A DNA stretch of 60,555 nt from Caryophanales bacterium UBA4691 (lineage in GTDB: Bacteria; Bacillota_I; Bacilli_A; RFN20; CAG-826). Shown piece after piece: positions 25,507-33,808 of the stretch (position 1 is the first letter of the stretch; every line of letters starts with the position of its first letter). A program made the position numbers and the translations under genes. The stretch covers positions 1 to 60,555 of the forward strand of contig DHKP01000032.1 of the NCBI GenBank assembly GCA_002404865.1. Direction: 5' to 3'. The notes under the pieces are model-generated. The model was not told where the DNA came from. It did not search any database and saw only the letters and a program-made list of their open reading frames with translations.

Positions 25507-26955
25507 ATGTTAATCGGAAGAAAACGAGAAATTGAAGAATTAAACTCCCTATATCTTAGTGATGAAGCCGAGTTGGTCGCACTCTATGGCAGAAGACGCG
25601 TAGGAAAAACCTATTTAATCAATGAAGCCTTCAAAGGCCATTTCGCTTTTGCGCACGCTGGATTATCCCCTATTGAAGCGTCTAAAAACGGAAAGACAAA
25701 ATTGAAAAGAATGCACGAACAATTGATGCATTTTTATCATTCGCTGCTTACTTTCGGATTGACACCATCGAAACCGCCTAGTTCTTGGATTGAAGCCTTC
25801 TATATGTTGGAAACCCTTTTGTCCTCGAAAACCGATAATGAAAAGCAAGTTGTTTTCATTGACGAAATACAATGGATGGACACCCCAAAATCTGGTTTTA
25901 TGACTGGATTCGAAGCTTTTTGGAACGGGTGGGCTTGCCGGCGTCATAACATTATGGTTATCGTTTGCGGCAGTTCGACTTCATGGGTCTTAGATAAATT
26001 AATCAACAACCATGGCGGATTATATGACCGTGTCACCAAGCAGATTCATTTGAATCCATTCTCTTTATCAGAATGTGAGGAGTTTTTGACAAAAAACGGA
26101 TTCAATTATTCTCGTTATGATATTGTTCAAACTTATATGGCATTTGGCGGTATCCCCTATTATTTAAAATATCTTGATAGGAGCAAGAGTTTTGCACAAA
26201 ACATCGATTCTTTGTTTTTCGAAAGCAACGCTCCTTTCCAAAGCGAATTTGACCGTCTCTTCCAATCGATTTTTGCGAATCCGGAAACAATGCAAACCAT
26301 CGTTAAGGCAATCGGTTCGAAGAAATCTGGTTTGACACGTCAAGAACTGCTTAGCGTCACAAAAATACAAGATAGTGGTTCTTTTTCTAAATATCTCAAA
26401 GCGCTTATAGAAGGGGGATTTATCTTCAAATACATTCCTTTCGCCGCGCAAAAACGAGAAGAACGTTTCAAACTGATCGACCCGTTTTGCCTCTTTTATA
26501 TGAACTTCTCTCAAAAATGGGGAAAGGGAGAAAACTGGAGCAATAACCTTGATTCACAAAAAATAACAGTTTGGCGCGGCATTGCGTTTGAAAACGTTTG
26601 CTTTAATCATATCAAGCAAATCAAAGCGGCACTTGGAATTTCAGGTGTCTCAACAAGCGAATCGCTATGGGCTAAAAGAGGAGAGGAAGATTCGGAAGGA
26701 ACTCAAATTGACCTCGTCATCGATAGAAAAGACAACATCATCGATTTGTGCGAAGTGAAGTTTTGGAGCAATGAGTTTATTGTTGATAAAAATTACCATC
26801 TTTCCTTAATGAAAAGAAAAGCTATCGTCCAAGAAAATCTTCCGAAAAAGAAAACAATAGAAAACGTCCTGATATCTACATATGGCTTAAAAAAGAACGA
26901 ATATTCATGGGATTTTTCTTCCGTGATTACAATCGACGATCTTTTTAAAGACTGA
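25507..26955 (+). CDS. AAA ATPase with DUF234-type, PD-(D/E)XK-like C-terminus
   Basis: 482 residues. Starts MLIGRKREIEELNSLY, then Walker A ALYGRRRVGKTYLI (about 26-39), Walker B VVFIDEIQWMD and the sensor segment VIVCGSSTSWVLD; this is the archaeal-type/STAND-like ATPase group. A winged-helix region (about 270-310, GLTRQELLSVTKIQDSGSFSKYLKALIEGGFI) leads to the C-terminal DUF234-like domain with GTQIDLVIDRKDNIIDLCEVKFW, which reads as the D-x(n)-E-x-K core of a PD-(D/E)XK nuclease. The natural role of this large family is unknown. The gene is alone, with GGAGG 7 bases before ATG, and lies between inverted copies of the same 16-mer on both sides. Confidence 0.8.
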   Translation: MLIGRKREIEELNSLYLSDEAELVALYGRRRVGKTYLINEAFKGHFAFAHAGLSPIEASKNGKTKLKRMHEQLMHFYHSLLTFGLTPSKPPSSWIEAFYMLETLLSSKTDNEKQVVFIDEIQWMDTPKSGFMTGFEAFWNGWACRRHNIMVIVCGSSTSWVLDKLINNHGGLYDRVTKQIHLNPFSLSECEEFLTKNGFNYSRYDIVQTYMAFGGIPYYLKYLDRSKSFAQNIDSLFFESNAPFQSEFDRLFQSIFANPETMQTIVKAIGSKKSGLTRQELLSVTKIQDSGSFSKYLKALIEGGFIFKYIPFAAQKREERFKLIDPFCLFYMNFSQKWGKGENWSNNLDSQKITVWRGIAFENVCFNHIKQIKAALGISGVSTSESLWAKRGEEDSEGTQIDLVIDRKDNIIDLCEVKFWSNEFIVDKNYHLSLMKRKAIVQENLPKKKTIENVLISTYGLKKNEYSWDFSSVITIDDLFKD

Positions 26956-27035
26956 ACCTTTATCTACTGATTCATCAATAACGATGGCTACGCCGAAAAA
27001 GCGCTTCTTTATCAGAATAAAATGATTTTTAGTAT

Positions 27036-27085
27036 TTATAATTTTCGGGAATGAGTATAAATGTATCAATTCCCGAAAATTATAA
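27036..27085. repeat. Inverted repeat C, downstream of the ATPase gene
   Basis: TTATAATTTTCGGGAAT (27036-27052) and ATTCCCGAAAATTATAA (27069-27085) are perfect 17-bp arms with a 16-base centre. It sits 80 bases after the ATPase stop and 15 before the stop of the convergent helicase gene. There is no T-tract, so an intrinsic terminator is unlikely. Confidence 0.9.
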
Positions 27086-27099
27086 TCATATAAATAAGC

Positions 27100-28956
27100 T
27101 CATTTCGTCTTTAGTTTGCTCTTTAGATATTCCCGCAATGGCTTATCTTCGCAATAGATAAAGCATCCTTTTAAGCCTCTAGTTAAAAGGACTTTATAGG
27201 TTCTTTTAATAAGAATATCCGCTTCTTCATCGGTTGTGCTTTTTAGGCGGATTCCGCTTGTTTTGTCGTCTTTTGAGATTGCTTGGCGATTTGTTCTAAC
27301 GTGAGAGCCATCATAATAAAGATCCTTCCCAATCAAGACGCCGACATAGTCAAACTCCATTCCTTGGCAAGTATGAACGCAGCCAACTTGTTCAAAAGAA
27401 TTCGGATTGACTGCCCAATGGTCATCATCTTTCAAATTCCATTTCGCCTTAAAATCGTTCTCTAGAACAATGTCCCAGTCTCCACGATTGTTTTTCACAT
27501 TCCAGTCGTAGCAATATCCCGCAATCATACGCGATTTGCCATTGATTTTGTTGAGTTCCCTAAGTTTACTTCGTAATTCATTAGGATCATCAAAAACCTC
27601 AACATCAAGTTTATTAAATTCGAAATTAACATTCGCGGTTTGCTTTATTTCCAGAAGATTATTAACGAAAGAGATATAACCATCACTGCCATCGCATCGA
27701 AATTGTGAAACAAGTTCATAAGGTTTATGCACAATCGCGCCTTCTGTTTTTGCATAATCGATAATCGTTTTGACATCATATTTATCGTGAATGGTAATTC
27801 TTTGGTCATCATCTACGAAAAACACTGATACTTTGGCGGCTTTAATCGCGTCTAGAAGCATGTCGCTACCCGCATATTGGTAAGGCTTCTTCTGCATTCG
27901 ATGCGCTTCATCAAAAATGCCAACATCAAGTCCGTTATAAGTCGTTGAAGGTAAACACCACGGAGATTGAATCGCTTTTTTCAAATCAATCATTTTCTTC
28001 GCATTTCCTTTCGACAAAAGATTCGCGTAGCACTTTCTAGGTGCCATGTTCTTTGTGATATAGGAAGCGTTGAGCTTCAAATCAATGATGCACCTAGCCA
28101 AAACATTGATTGCTAAAACCGATTTCCCGGTTCCCGGCCCACCCGTAATAATCAAAACATGCTTTTTATCGTCTTTATTTGAGTCACGGATTGCCCTCAT
28201 GATTTTGTCATAGGCAACAACTTGCTCGTCAATCATATGGAATTCTTCGTTACCGCATAGCATAGAATCAAGGGCATCTTGCAGGGATTTTGTTGGTTTA
28301 ACCCTCCCTGATTCAATTTCGTAAAGTAACGATCCATCCTCCGCTTTTAACTTAATGTATTGTTTGATGAAATTACGAATCTTTAAAACGTCTTGTTGCA
28401 AAAATACCGGCGCTTCATTTGTCCATTCTTGATAGAGCTTGTCTTCGATGATAGGTCGATAATGCTCGCTTAAGTTATGAAGATAGGCGCAGGGCTTAAT
28501 TGTTTTATCGTTTACTTTCGTGTCAGAAGAATAATCAAGGATAAGACGCTTATAGGAATAAGCTTGGTAGGAAGGATGCGCGACTGGTTCATGAGACCTT
28601 AAATCAGATAGGATGGAGTGATCGGAAACATCGTCTAGCTTTTCTACTTTCGCCCACTGCTTCAATTCAACGATGACGACGTGGTCTTCTTCGCCGTTAT
28701 TCCCCATGATCATGAAATCCACGCGTTTTGAGGTTTGGGGGATGTTATATTCAACCGCAACTTGGCAATCGCTAGGGAAATAATCATCTTCTAAAACGTC
28801 CTTCATAAAATGCAAAGAATTGTTCCATGAATTGACTTCACTAGGAGAGCCACCGCTTAAACCCTTTTTACGCAGCGCATCTAAAAGAATGCTTTGCATC
28901 ATATTCAAAGTAACATCATCTCGAAATTTGCCCAATGTTCCGTTATAAATAATCAT
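27100..28956 (-). CDS. Nuclease-helicase fusion of the DUF2075 (Schlafen-helicase-like) type
   Basis: 618 residues. The N-terminal 100-120 residues have a PD-(D/E)XK-like core, RVDFMIMGNN ... HVVIVELKQWAK. From about 260 there is a superfamily-1-like helicase: Walker A ITGGPGTGKSVLAINVL, Walker B VGIFDEAHRM, then VFFVDDDQRI, VHTCQGMEFDYVGVLIG (motif V) and LLTRGLKGCFIYC (motif VI). This is the DUF2075 group related to the helicase of group III Schlafen proteins. It overlaps the MazG-like gene upstream by 4 bases (ATGA), so the two form one translational unit. A nuclease plus helicase suggests action on foreign or damaged nucleic acid; a defence role is inferred. Confidence 0.85.
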   Translation of the reverse strand: MIIYNGTLGKFRDDVTLNMMQSILLDALRKKGLSGGSPSEVNSWNNSLHFMKDVLEDDYFPSDCQVAVEYNIPQTSKRVDFMIMGNNGEEDHVVIVELKQWAKVEKLDDVSDHSILSDLRSHEPVAHPSYQAYSYKRLILDYSSDTKVNDKTIKPCAYLHNLSEHYRPIIEDKLYQEWTNEAPVFLQQDVLKIRNFIKQYIKLKAEDGSLLYEIESGRVKPTKSLQDALDSMLCGNEEFHMIDEQVVAYDKIMRAIRDSNKDDKKHVLIITGGPGTGKSVLAINVLARCIIDLKLNASYITKNMAPRKCYANLLSKGNAKKMIDLKKAIQSPWCLPSTTYNGLDVGIFDEAHRMQKKPYQYAGSDMLLDAIKAAKVSVFFVDDDQRITIHDKYDVKTIIDYAKTEGAIVHKPYELVSQFRCDGSDGYISFVNNLLEIKQTANVNFEFNKLDVEVFDDPNELRSKLRELNKINGKSRMIAGYCYDWNVKNNRGDWDIVLENDFKAKWNLKDDDHWAVNPNSFEQVGCVHTCQGMEFDYVGVLIGKDLYYDGSHVRTNRQAISKDDKTSGIRLKSTTDEEADILIKRTYKVLLTRGLKGCFIYCEDKPLREYLKSKLKTK

Positions 28957-29273
28957 AATTTGTTATACTTATCGGCTTTTCCTTTTGCCTTTTCGACGGG
29001 ATATTTGATTTCGTTTTTCTTCATTTTGTTATTCACGATTTCCTCTTCGTCTAATCCAAGTTTATCTAGCATATTTTGGCAATAGATTAAGACATCGGCG
29101 AGTTCGTCTTTGACGTCACTAATATCAAAACGTTCCTCGTCCCATTGAAAGCATTCGAGTAATTCGTTTGCTTCAATGGAGATTGATTTCGCCAAATTCG
29201 CAGGCGAATGAAACTTCTCCCATTCTCTATCGGAGGAAAACTTCCTGATTCTATCAATCGTTGTTTGTTTCAT
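28953..29273 (-). CDS. MazG-like nucleotide pyrophosphohydrolase
   Basis: 106 residues, the full size of single-domain MazG-like proteins. The metal-binding helices are intact: SISIEANELLECFQW (E-x-x-E/E-x-x) and DVKDELADVLIYCQNM (E-x-x-D). These all-alpha enzymes cleave (d)NTPs to (d)NMP and pyrophosphate. It is the first gene of a two-gene unit with the DUF2075 nuclease-helicase. In that context it could deplete or sanitise the nucleotide pool when the partner is activated. A -10-like TATAAT lies about 35 bases upstream; GTGAG is the only ribosome-site candidate. Confidence 0.88.
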   Translation of the reverse strand: MKQTTIDRIRKFSSDREWEKFHSPANLAKSISIEANELLECFQWDEERFDISDVKDELADVLIYCQNMLDKLGLDEEEIVNNKMKKNEIKYPVEKAKGKADKYNKL

Positions 29274-29653
29274 GGCATATCACTCACTATTTTCAAATTG
29301 TGATTATAACATTTATATAACATATGATTATGAAAGAATCTTTTGCTTGCACCATCTAACCTGCACCAAATCGATTTTGACGCTCATTCAACAAAACAAA
29401 GTCATTCGTCGCTTAGGTATCAACCGCTTTTTACTACAAGCGTTTTTTATAGGCTGCTATTTGAATAGCGAAAGCGTTCTCCCTTATCAAAAGGGAAAAC
29501 GAGTAAATAGGACGAAAGCATCATAGATTTCGTCTAATCTCGGTTTTGTCTTTACTTTTGGTGCCTTAGTTTTGAGTTATTGATAGGGTCTAGGATCAAG
29601 GGATGTTAGAAAGTTACGGTGCTGATGTAGGTGCAGTGAATACTGTTAAAGAC
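29274..29653. other. Non-coding gap between MazG-like and AlbA_2 genes
   Basis: 380 bases. The left end carries the likely promoter of the MazG-like gene (TATAAT about 35 bases upstream of its start). An 84-codon frame on the plus strand has no ribosome binding site and no recognisable domain, so it is not called. Nothing else was recognised. Confidence 0.4.
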
Positions 29654-31111
29654 TTATTTCTTCACGTATTTTCCTATTTTATACCCTTTTGCAATGGCGA
29701 TTTTGTTGGCCACTAAAGCTTCTTTTAAGTATATTGAAGCGCTTGGCAATGATTTATCAAGAGCCTTTGCGACATCTTGCCTTGTAAAAACCTGATTAGC
29801 GGGGAGGGAGGACAAATATTCTTCAAAGCTATTAAATTTTTCACAGTTGCGTTGAGTTGGAGCGCCTGCTTGTTCTTTCTCAAAATCAATCGGCAAAAAT
29901 AAAGTAGTTCTATCGGGGCAAGTGGTCTCATTAATAGAAAGAGGAGAGTAGTGACACTCTTTCATTGCTTCATTCATTGAAGGGATGCCCCAACCTTGAC
30001 GATCACCAATTCCAATCGAAGTAAGCATGCTTAAAACGAACTGATTTCTAGGTTCAGTTTCTCCTCCTTTTAACGCTTGGTTTTTACTAATAAGCATCAA
30101 ACCAGGATTTTCAATCCGTAATCCTTTGTTCTCCAAAGTTACTTTTATTCCTTTGGTGAAACGAAAATCTGCATTTGAACAAGCGTTAGCCAGTCCTTCT
30201 CTAACCGCAGTTAGAAGCAAAGTGTTGTCTTTTCTAAGAAGCGATTCCGTTTCAATGGAAAAAGGCTTAGGTAGTTTAAGCGAAATATCCGTCGCAACAT
30301 TCATGATAAATTCGAATAGATTTCCGCTCCAATCCCCTGAATAAGTAACAATTCGCTTTGAATAGCGAGAAAATAAACTAAACGATCTCGCATCGGTGTA
30401 ATCCAAAAAATAATTGGGATAGATTGTTCTGATTCTCCAATCAAAACCAAAAAACAAAAGGCCTGCAATTGTCGGATATAGTTTGTTATTTTTTTCGTTT
30501 AAACCGCCAATTCGTAATAAAAAGTCAGCGTCGTTTAATGCCAACCACGGAGAGGATGGCATTTCAGACTTGAACATATTTTTGTATGCATCAATGGAAG
30601 ATTTGCTGAGCCAGGAAATATCTGCCTCTTCAACAAGGGATGAATCTAAAGAAGCATCGATAGTCTCCGCTAACATAGCCCTTATCTCGGAATTATCACA
30701 ATGGTAGTCACCGTCTCCATTTCTTTTGTAAGTTCCTGAATTCAAATCATCGAAAATATAGATGGGCTTGTCTTGCCTTCTCGCTTTAGGAACATGGATA
30801 AAAAGAAGATATGAATCATTAATTCTTTCTTCTTTGACATCATCATTGATAAGGATATTTTTGCTCACAATTGTCTTATTGTTGATCGCGTTCCAAAAAT
30901 CCCTCTTCAATTTTTCAACGTCTTCTCTTTTTAATCCGCATTCTTTAAAAGAAAAATCATCATTTTCTTCCACACCGAGAACAATAAATCCACCAGAGGT
31001 ATTCGCGAACGAAGAGTATGTTTCCCAAATCGAATTAGGAAGGCCGCCTTTGGCTTTTTCCGCTTCGAGTTGGTGATTTTCGTATAATTTTTTCAAAAAC
31101 GACGCATCCAT
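29654..31111 (-). CDS. AlbA_2 / GHKL-like putative regulator (second copy type)
   Basis: 485 residues from the ATG at 31111, which has AAGGAG upstream; the frame is open to 31153 without support. The AlbA_2 domain is at the N-terminus: NHQLEAEKAKGGLPNSIWETYSSFANTSGGFIVLGVEE. The middle has TAVREGLANACSNADF, LRIENPGLMLIS and GIGDRQGWGIPSM, the HATPase_c_4 pattern of RecG-like regulators. The end (about 425-485) is a winged helix (FTRQDVAKALDKSLPSASIYLKEAL). Probably binds DNA and a nucleotide; the signal is unknown. It is only distantly related to the protein at 3571-5034. Five helically phased 12-bp repeats cover its promoter. Confidence 0.78.
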   Translation of the reverse strand: MDASFLKKLYENHQLEAEKAKGGLPNSIWETYSSFANTSGGFIVLGVEENDDFSFKECGLKREDVEKLKRDFWNAINNKTIVSKNILINDDVKEERINDSYLLFIHVPKARRQDKPIYIFDDLNSGTYKRNGDGDYHCDNSEIRAMLAETIDASLDSSLVEEADISWLSKSSIDAYKNMFKSEMPSSPWLALNDADFLLRIGGLNEKNNKLYPTIAGLLFFGFDWRIRTIYPNYFLDYTDARSFSLFSRYSKRIVTYSGDWSGNLFEFIMNVATDISLKLPKPFSIETESLLRKDNTLLLTAVREGLANACSNADFRFTKGIKVTLENKGLRIENPGLMLISKNQALKGGETEPRNQFVLSMLTSIGIGDRQGWGIPSMNEAMKECHYSPLSINETTCPDRTTLFLPIDFEKEQAGAPTQRNCEKFNSFEEYLSSLPANQVFTRQDVAKALDKSLPSASIYLKEALVANKIAIAKGYKIGKYVKK

Positions 31112-31155
31112 AATGCAACATCTCCTTCCGTTATTGCTATAAGCATTATACACTA

Positions 31156-31249
31156 TTATAAGGTTTTGAGAAAAATTATAAGGTTTTTATAAACTATTAT
31201 AATGTTTTATAAACTTTTCTTTCGAAATTATAAAGTTTTATAAGGTTTT
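31156..31249 (-). promoter_or_regulatory. Array of five phased TTATAANGTTTT repeats over the promoter
   Basis: TTATAAGGTTTT at 31156 and 31176, TTATAATGTTTT at 31197, TTATAAAGTTTT at 31228 and TTATAAGGTTTT at 31238. Start-to-start distances are 20, 21, 31 and 10 bases, close to 2, 2, 3 and 1 helical turns. A -10 TATAAT on the minus strand is at 31145-31150, next to the first copy. The layout suggests cooperative binding of one protein along one face of the DNA, perhaps by the gene's own product. Confidence 0.75.
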
Positions 31250-31454
31250 TGGGTTCCTTGAGCGTATCCAAATTGATTTCAACCAGTCGCAACAACTTTT
31301 TAGTCTTTTAGCATTATTGGAAACGCGATTAGTAAACAGATGGATACGTTTTATCCAATATCTCTAATCCGTCTCAAGAATGCTTCTTCACCCTTTTTAT
31401 TTCGCTAGAATCATCGATAATGATGATAAAGAACTTAAATAAGGGAGGAAAACA

Positions 31455-32432
31455 ATGTGTACTGCGCTTACTTTAAAGACCAAAGATTTCTATTTCGGAA
31501 GGAATTTGGATTATGAATTCTCTTATGGGGAGGAAATCGTAATCACTCCACGAAATTATCCTTTTTCCTTTCGTCACCAAGGCGATTTAAAAAGGCACCT
31601 TGCCATTATGGGCGTAGCGCATATCGCTAACGATTATCCTTTATATTACGATGCGATTAACGAAGCCGGTTTAGGCATGGCAGGGCTGAACTTTGTCGGA
31701 AACGCCCACTATTTCTCGTTAAAAGATAAGAAAGACAATATCGCTCAATTTGAATTCATTCCTTGGATTCTTTCACAAGCTAAAAACGTAAAAGAAGCGA
31801 AAGAATTACTGAACAAAATTAACATTGTGAACACTCCCTTTAGTGATAAATTCCCTCCTTCAGAACTCCACTACATCATCATAGATAAGACCGCTTGCAT
31901 TGTCGTTGAATCAATGAAAGATGGACTACACGTCTACGACAATCCTGCTGGCGTATTAACCAATAATCCGCCTTTCCCTATCCAAATGTTTGAATTAAAC
32001 CGTTATATGGGATTATCAAAAGGGGATCCAGAAAATCACTTTGCAAAAGGACTTCCATTAAAAGCCTATAGTAGAGGCATGGGGGCAATTGGCCTACCAG
32101 GGGATTTGTCTAGCACTTCTCGTTTCGTCAAAGTGGCTTTTACGCGTTTTAATAGTGTTTCTCCTAGCGATGAACCATCAAGCGTCTCGCAATTCTTTCA
32201 CATCATTCATAGCGTGGAGCAAGAGCGAGGCGTTACGGAAGTGAAAGAAAACGAATATGAAATAACTATCTACTCCACTTGCTATAACGCTGACAAAAGG
32301 ATTTGTTACTACACAAGTTACGACAATCATCGCATCAATGCGATTGAGATGGATCGCGAAGACCTAAACAGCCAACACCTCATTGCTTATCCGTTGAATC
32401 TAAAAGAAGACATTCGATACCAAAATCGCTAA
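31455..32432 (+). CDS. Choloylglycine hydrolase family amidase (bile salt hydrolase / penicillin V acylase type)
   Basis: 325 residues, the normal length. After removal of Met1, Cys2 (MCTALTL) is the catalytic nucleophile. Other family residues are seen: the Arg and Asp in YFGRNLDYE (R16, D19), the Asn in LTNNPPFP (about 176) and the Arg in SSTSRFVK (about 220). The Ntn-hydrolase cuts the amide bond of conjugated bile salts, penicillin V or N-acyl homoserine lactones; the sequence alone does not decide which. No signal peptide, so it is cytosolic. A GGGAGGA site precedes the ATG. The gene is alone, downstream of accessory DNA, and supports a gut origin. Confidence 0.88.
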   Translation: MCTALTLKTKDFYFGRNLDYEFSYGEEIVITPRNYPFSFRHQGDLKRHLAIMGVAHIANDYPLYYDAINEAGLGMAGLNFVGNAHYFSLKDKKDNIAQFEFIPWILSQAKNVKEAKELLNKINIVNTPFSDKFPPSELHYIIIDKTACIVVESMKDGLHVYDNPAGVLTNNPPFPIQMFELNRYMGLSKGDPENHFAKGLPLKAYSRGMGAIGLPGDLSSTSRFVKVAFTRFNSVSPSDEPSSVSQFFHIIHSVEQERGVTEVKENEYEITIYSTCYNADKRICYYTSYDNHRINAIEMDREDLNSQHLIAYPLNLKEDIRYQNR

Positions 32433-32502
32433 AATCCGAAGCAACATTTTGAACATTCATCCAACTTTTATCGATAATTCGATAATCTTAGCGATATTTC
32501 GG

Positions 32503-32526
32503 TATTTTTATATCGGTATAAAAATA
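32503..32526. promoter_or_regulatory. 24-bp palindrome before the alcohol dehydrogenase gene
   Basis: TATTTTTATA-TCGG-TATAAAAATA, perfect 10-bp arms around 4 bases, about 50 bases upstream of the start codon. Its position over the expected promoter makes it a likely operator. It does not match the Rex consensus (TTGTGA-N6-TCACAA). Confidence 0.45.
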
Positions 32527-32574
32527 ATGATTTATACTTAGTGATGGGTAAATAAAAATATTTGGAGGAATTTC

Positions 32575-33753
32575 ATGAGATTCACTTTACCAAGAGATGT
32601 TTATTTCGGCAAAGACGCCTTAGCGGAATTAAAGAACCTAAAAGGCAAAAAAGCCATCGTTGTCACAGGTGGACACGCGATGCAAAAATTTGGTTTCTTA
32701 GAGAAAACGATTAATTATCTAAAAGAAGCCGGATTAGAAATCAAAACATTCGAAGGCGTAGAAAATGACCCCACCATTCAAACCGTCATGAAGGGCGCCG
32801 CCGCAATGAGAGAGTTCGAGCCAGATTGGATCATCGCGTTAGGCGGAGGCTCCCCGATTGACGCTGCAAAAGCAATGTGGGTTTTCTATGAATACCCAAA
32901 CGAAACCTTTGATTCCATCATTCAGCCATTCTCTTTCCCGACACTCAGAAAGAAAGCGAAATTCGTTGCGATTGGAAGCACCTCTGGCACTGCGACAGAA
33001 GTCACCGCGTTCTCTGTTATCACTGATCCAGAAAAAGGTATCAAATATCCTCTCGCAGATTTTAACATTACACCTGATATCGCGATTGTTGACCCCGCTC
33101 TCCCTCTCACCATGCCAAAATCGGTCACCGCATTCACCGGTATGGATGCCTTAACCCACGCAACAGAAGCCTACGTTAGCTTATTCGCCAATGATTTCAC
33201 CGATCCCCTCGCATTACACGCGATTGAACTCATCGTTGCTAATTTAGTCAAATCCTATAATGGGGATGCTAAAGCAAGAGAAGAAATGCATTATGCTCAA
33301 TGCCTTGCCGGTATGGCTTTCTCTAACGCCTTACTCGGTATCACTCACTCTTTGGCTCACAAAACAGGTGCCGCCTTCTCCACTGGCCACGTCCCACATG
33401 GCGAAGCTAACGCAATGTATCTCCCGCACGTTATCGAATTCAACGCCAAAGACGAAAGAGCGAAAGAAAGATACGCGCATATCGCTGACTTCCTCCATTT
33501 GGGCGGAAAGACGCTTGATGAAAAGGTTGCCCTTTACATCAATCTCATCAAAAAGTTGAACGAAGAACTTTCTATTCCTCATGGCTTAAAAGAATTCGGC
33601 GTGAAAGAAGACGAATTCTTAGAGAAACTTCCTACTATCGCTCATAACGCTGTCTTGGATGCTTGTTCACCAGAAAACCCAAGAAAAGTGGACGATGAGC
33701 TTATGGCCAAGATCCTGAAAGCTTGCTATTACAACACGGAAGTCGATTTCTAA
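32575..33753 (+). CDS. Iron-containing alcohol dehydrogenase
   Basis: 392 residues, typical of group III alcohol dehydrogenases (butanol dehydrogenase, 1,3-propanediol dehydrogenase). The nucleotide-binding loop is IALGGGSPIDAAKAMW; metal ligands are supplied by FTGMDALTHATEAY (Asp and His), GITHSLAHKTGAAF (His) and HVPHGEANA (His). Catalyses NAD(P)H-linked reduction of aldehydes or ketones, giving redox balance in fermentation. C-rich codon choice suggests strong expression. GGAGG is 7 bases before ATG; a terminator follows after 13 bases, so it is a single-gene unit. Confidence 0.92.
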   Translation: MRFTLPRDVYFGKDALAELKNLKGKKAIVVTGGHAMQKFGFLEKTINYLKEAGLEIKTFEGVENDPTIQTVMKGAAAMREFEPDWIIALGGGSPIDAAKAMWVFYEYPNETFDSIIQPFSFPTLRKKAKFVAIGSTSGTATEVTAFSVITDPEKGIKYPLADFNITPDIAIVDPALPLTMPKSVTAFTGMDALTHATEAYVSLFANDFTDPLALHAIELIVANLVKSYNGDAKAREEMHYAQCLAGMAFSNALLGITHSLAHKTGAAFSTGHVPHGEANAMYLPHVIEFNAKDERAKERYAHIADFLHLGGKTLDEKVALYINLIKKLNEELSIPHGLKEFGVKEDEFLEKLPTIAHNAVLDACSPENPRKVDDELMAKILKACYYNTEVDF

Positions 33754-33766
33754 ACTTCAAAAATTA

Positions 33767-33792
33767 GGGGCTGCTAAAAAGCAGCTCCTTTT
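33767..33792 (+). terminator. Terminator of the alcohol dehydrogenase gene
   Basis: GGGGCTGC-TAAAAA-GCAGCTCC (one G-T pair) followed by TTTT. It ends 16 bases before the toxin-like gene, so that gene is cut off from this transcript. Confidence 0.8.
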
Positions 33793-33808
33793 AATATCAC
33801 TGCAAATA

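Noticed and set aside
27036..27085. Intrinsic terminator between the convergent ATPase and helicase genes
   Set aside because: The stem is AT-rich at its base, the loop is 16 bases and there is no T-tract; the same sequence appears upstream of the gene, so a repeat is the better reading.
29272..29526. 84-codon frame in the gap after the MazG-like gene
   Set aside because: No ribosome site and no domain; begins inside the promoter region of the opposite gene.
31156..31249. Origin-of-replication iterons
   Set aside because: The repeats cover a promoter of a regulator-like gene and no Rep protein or DnaA box cluster is next to them.
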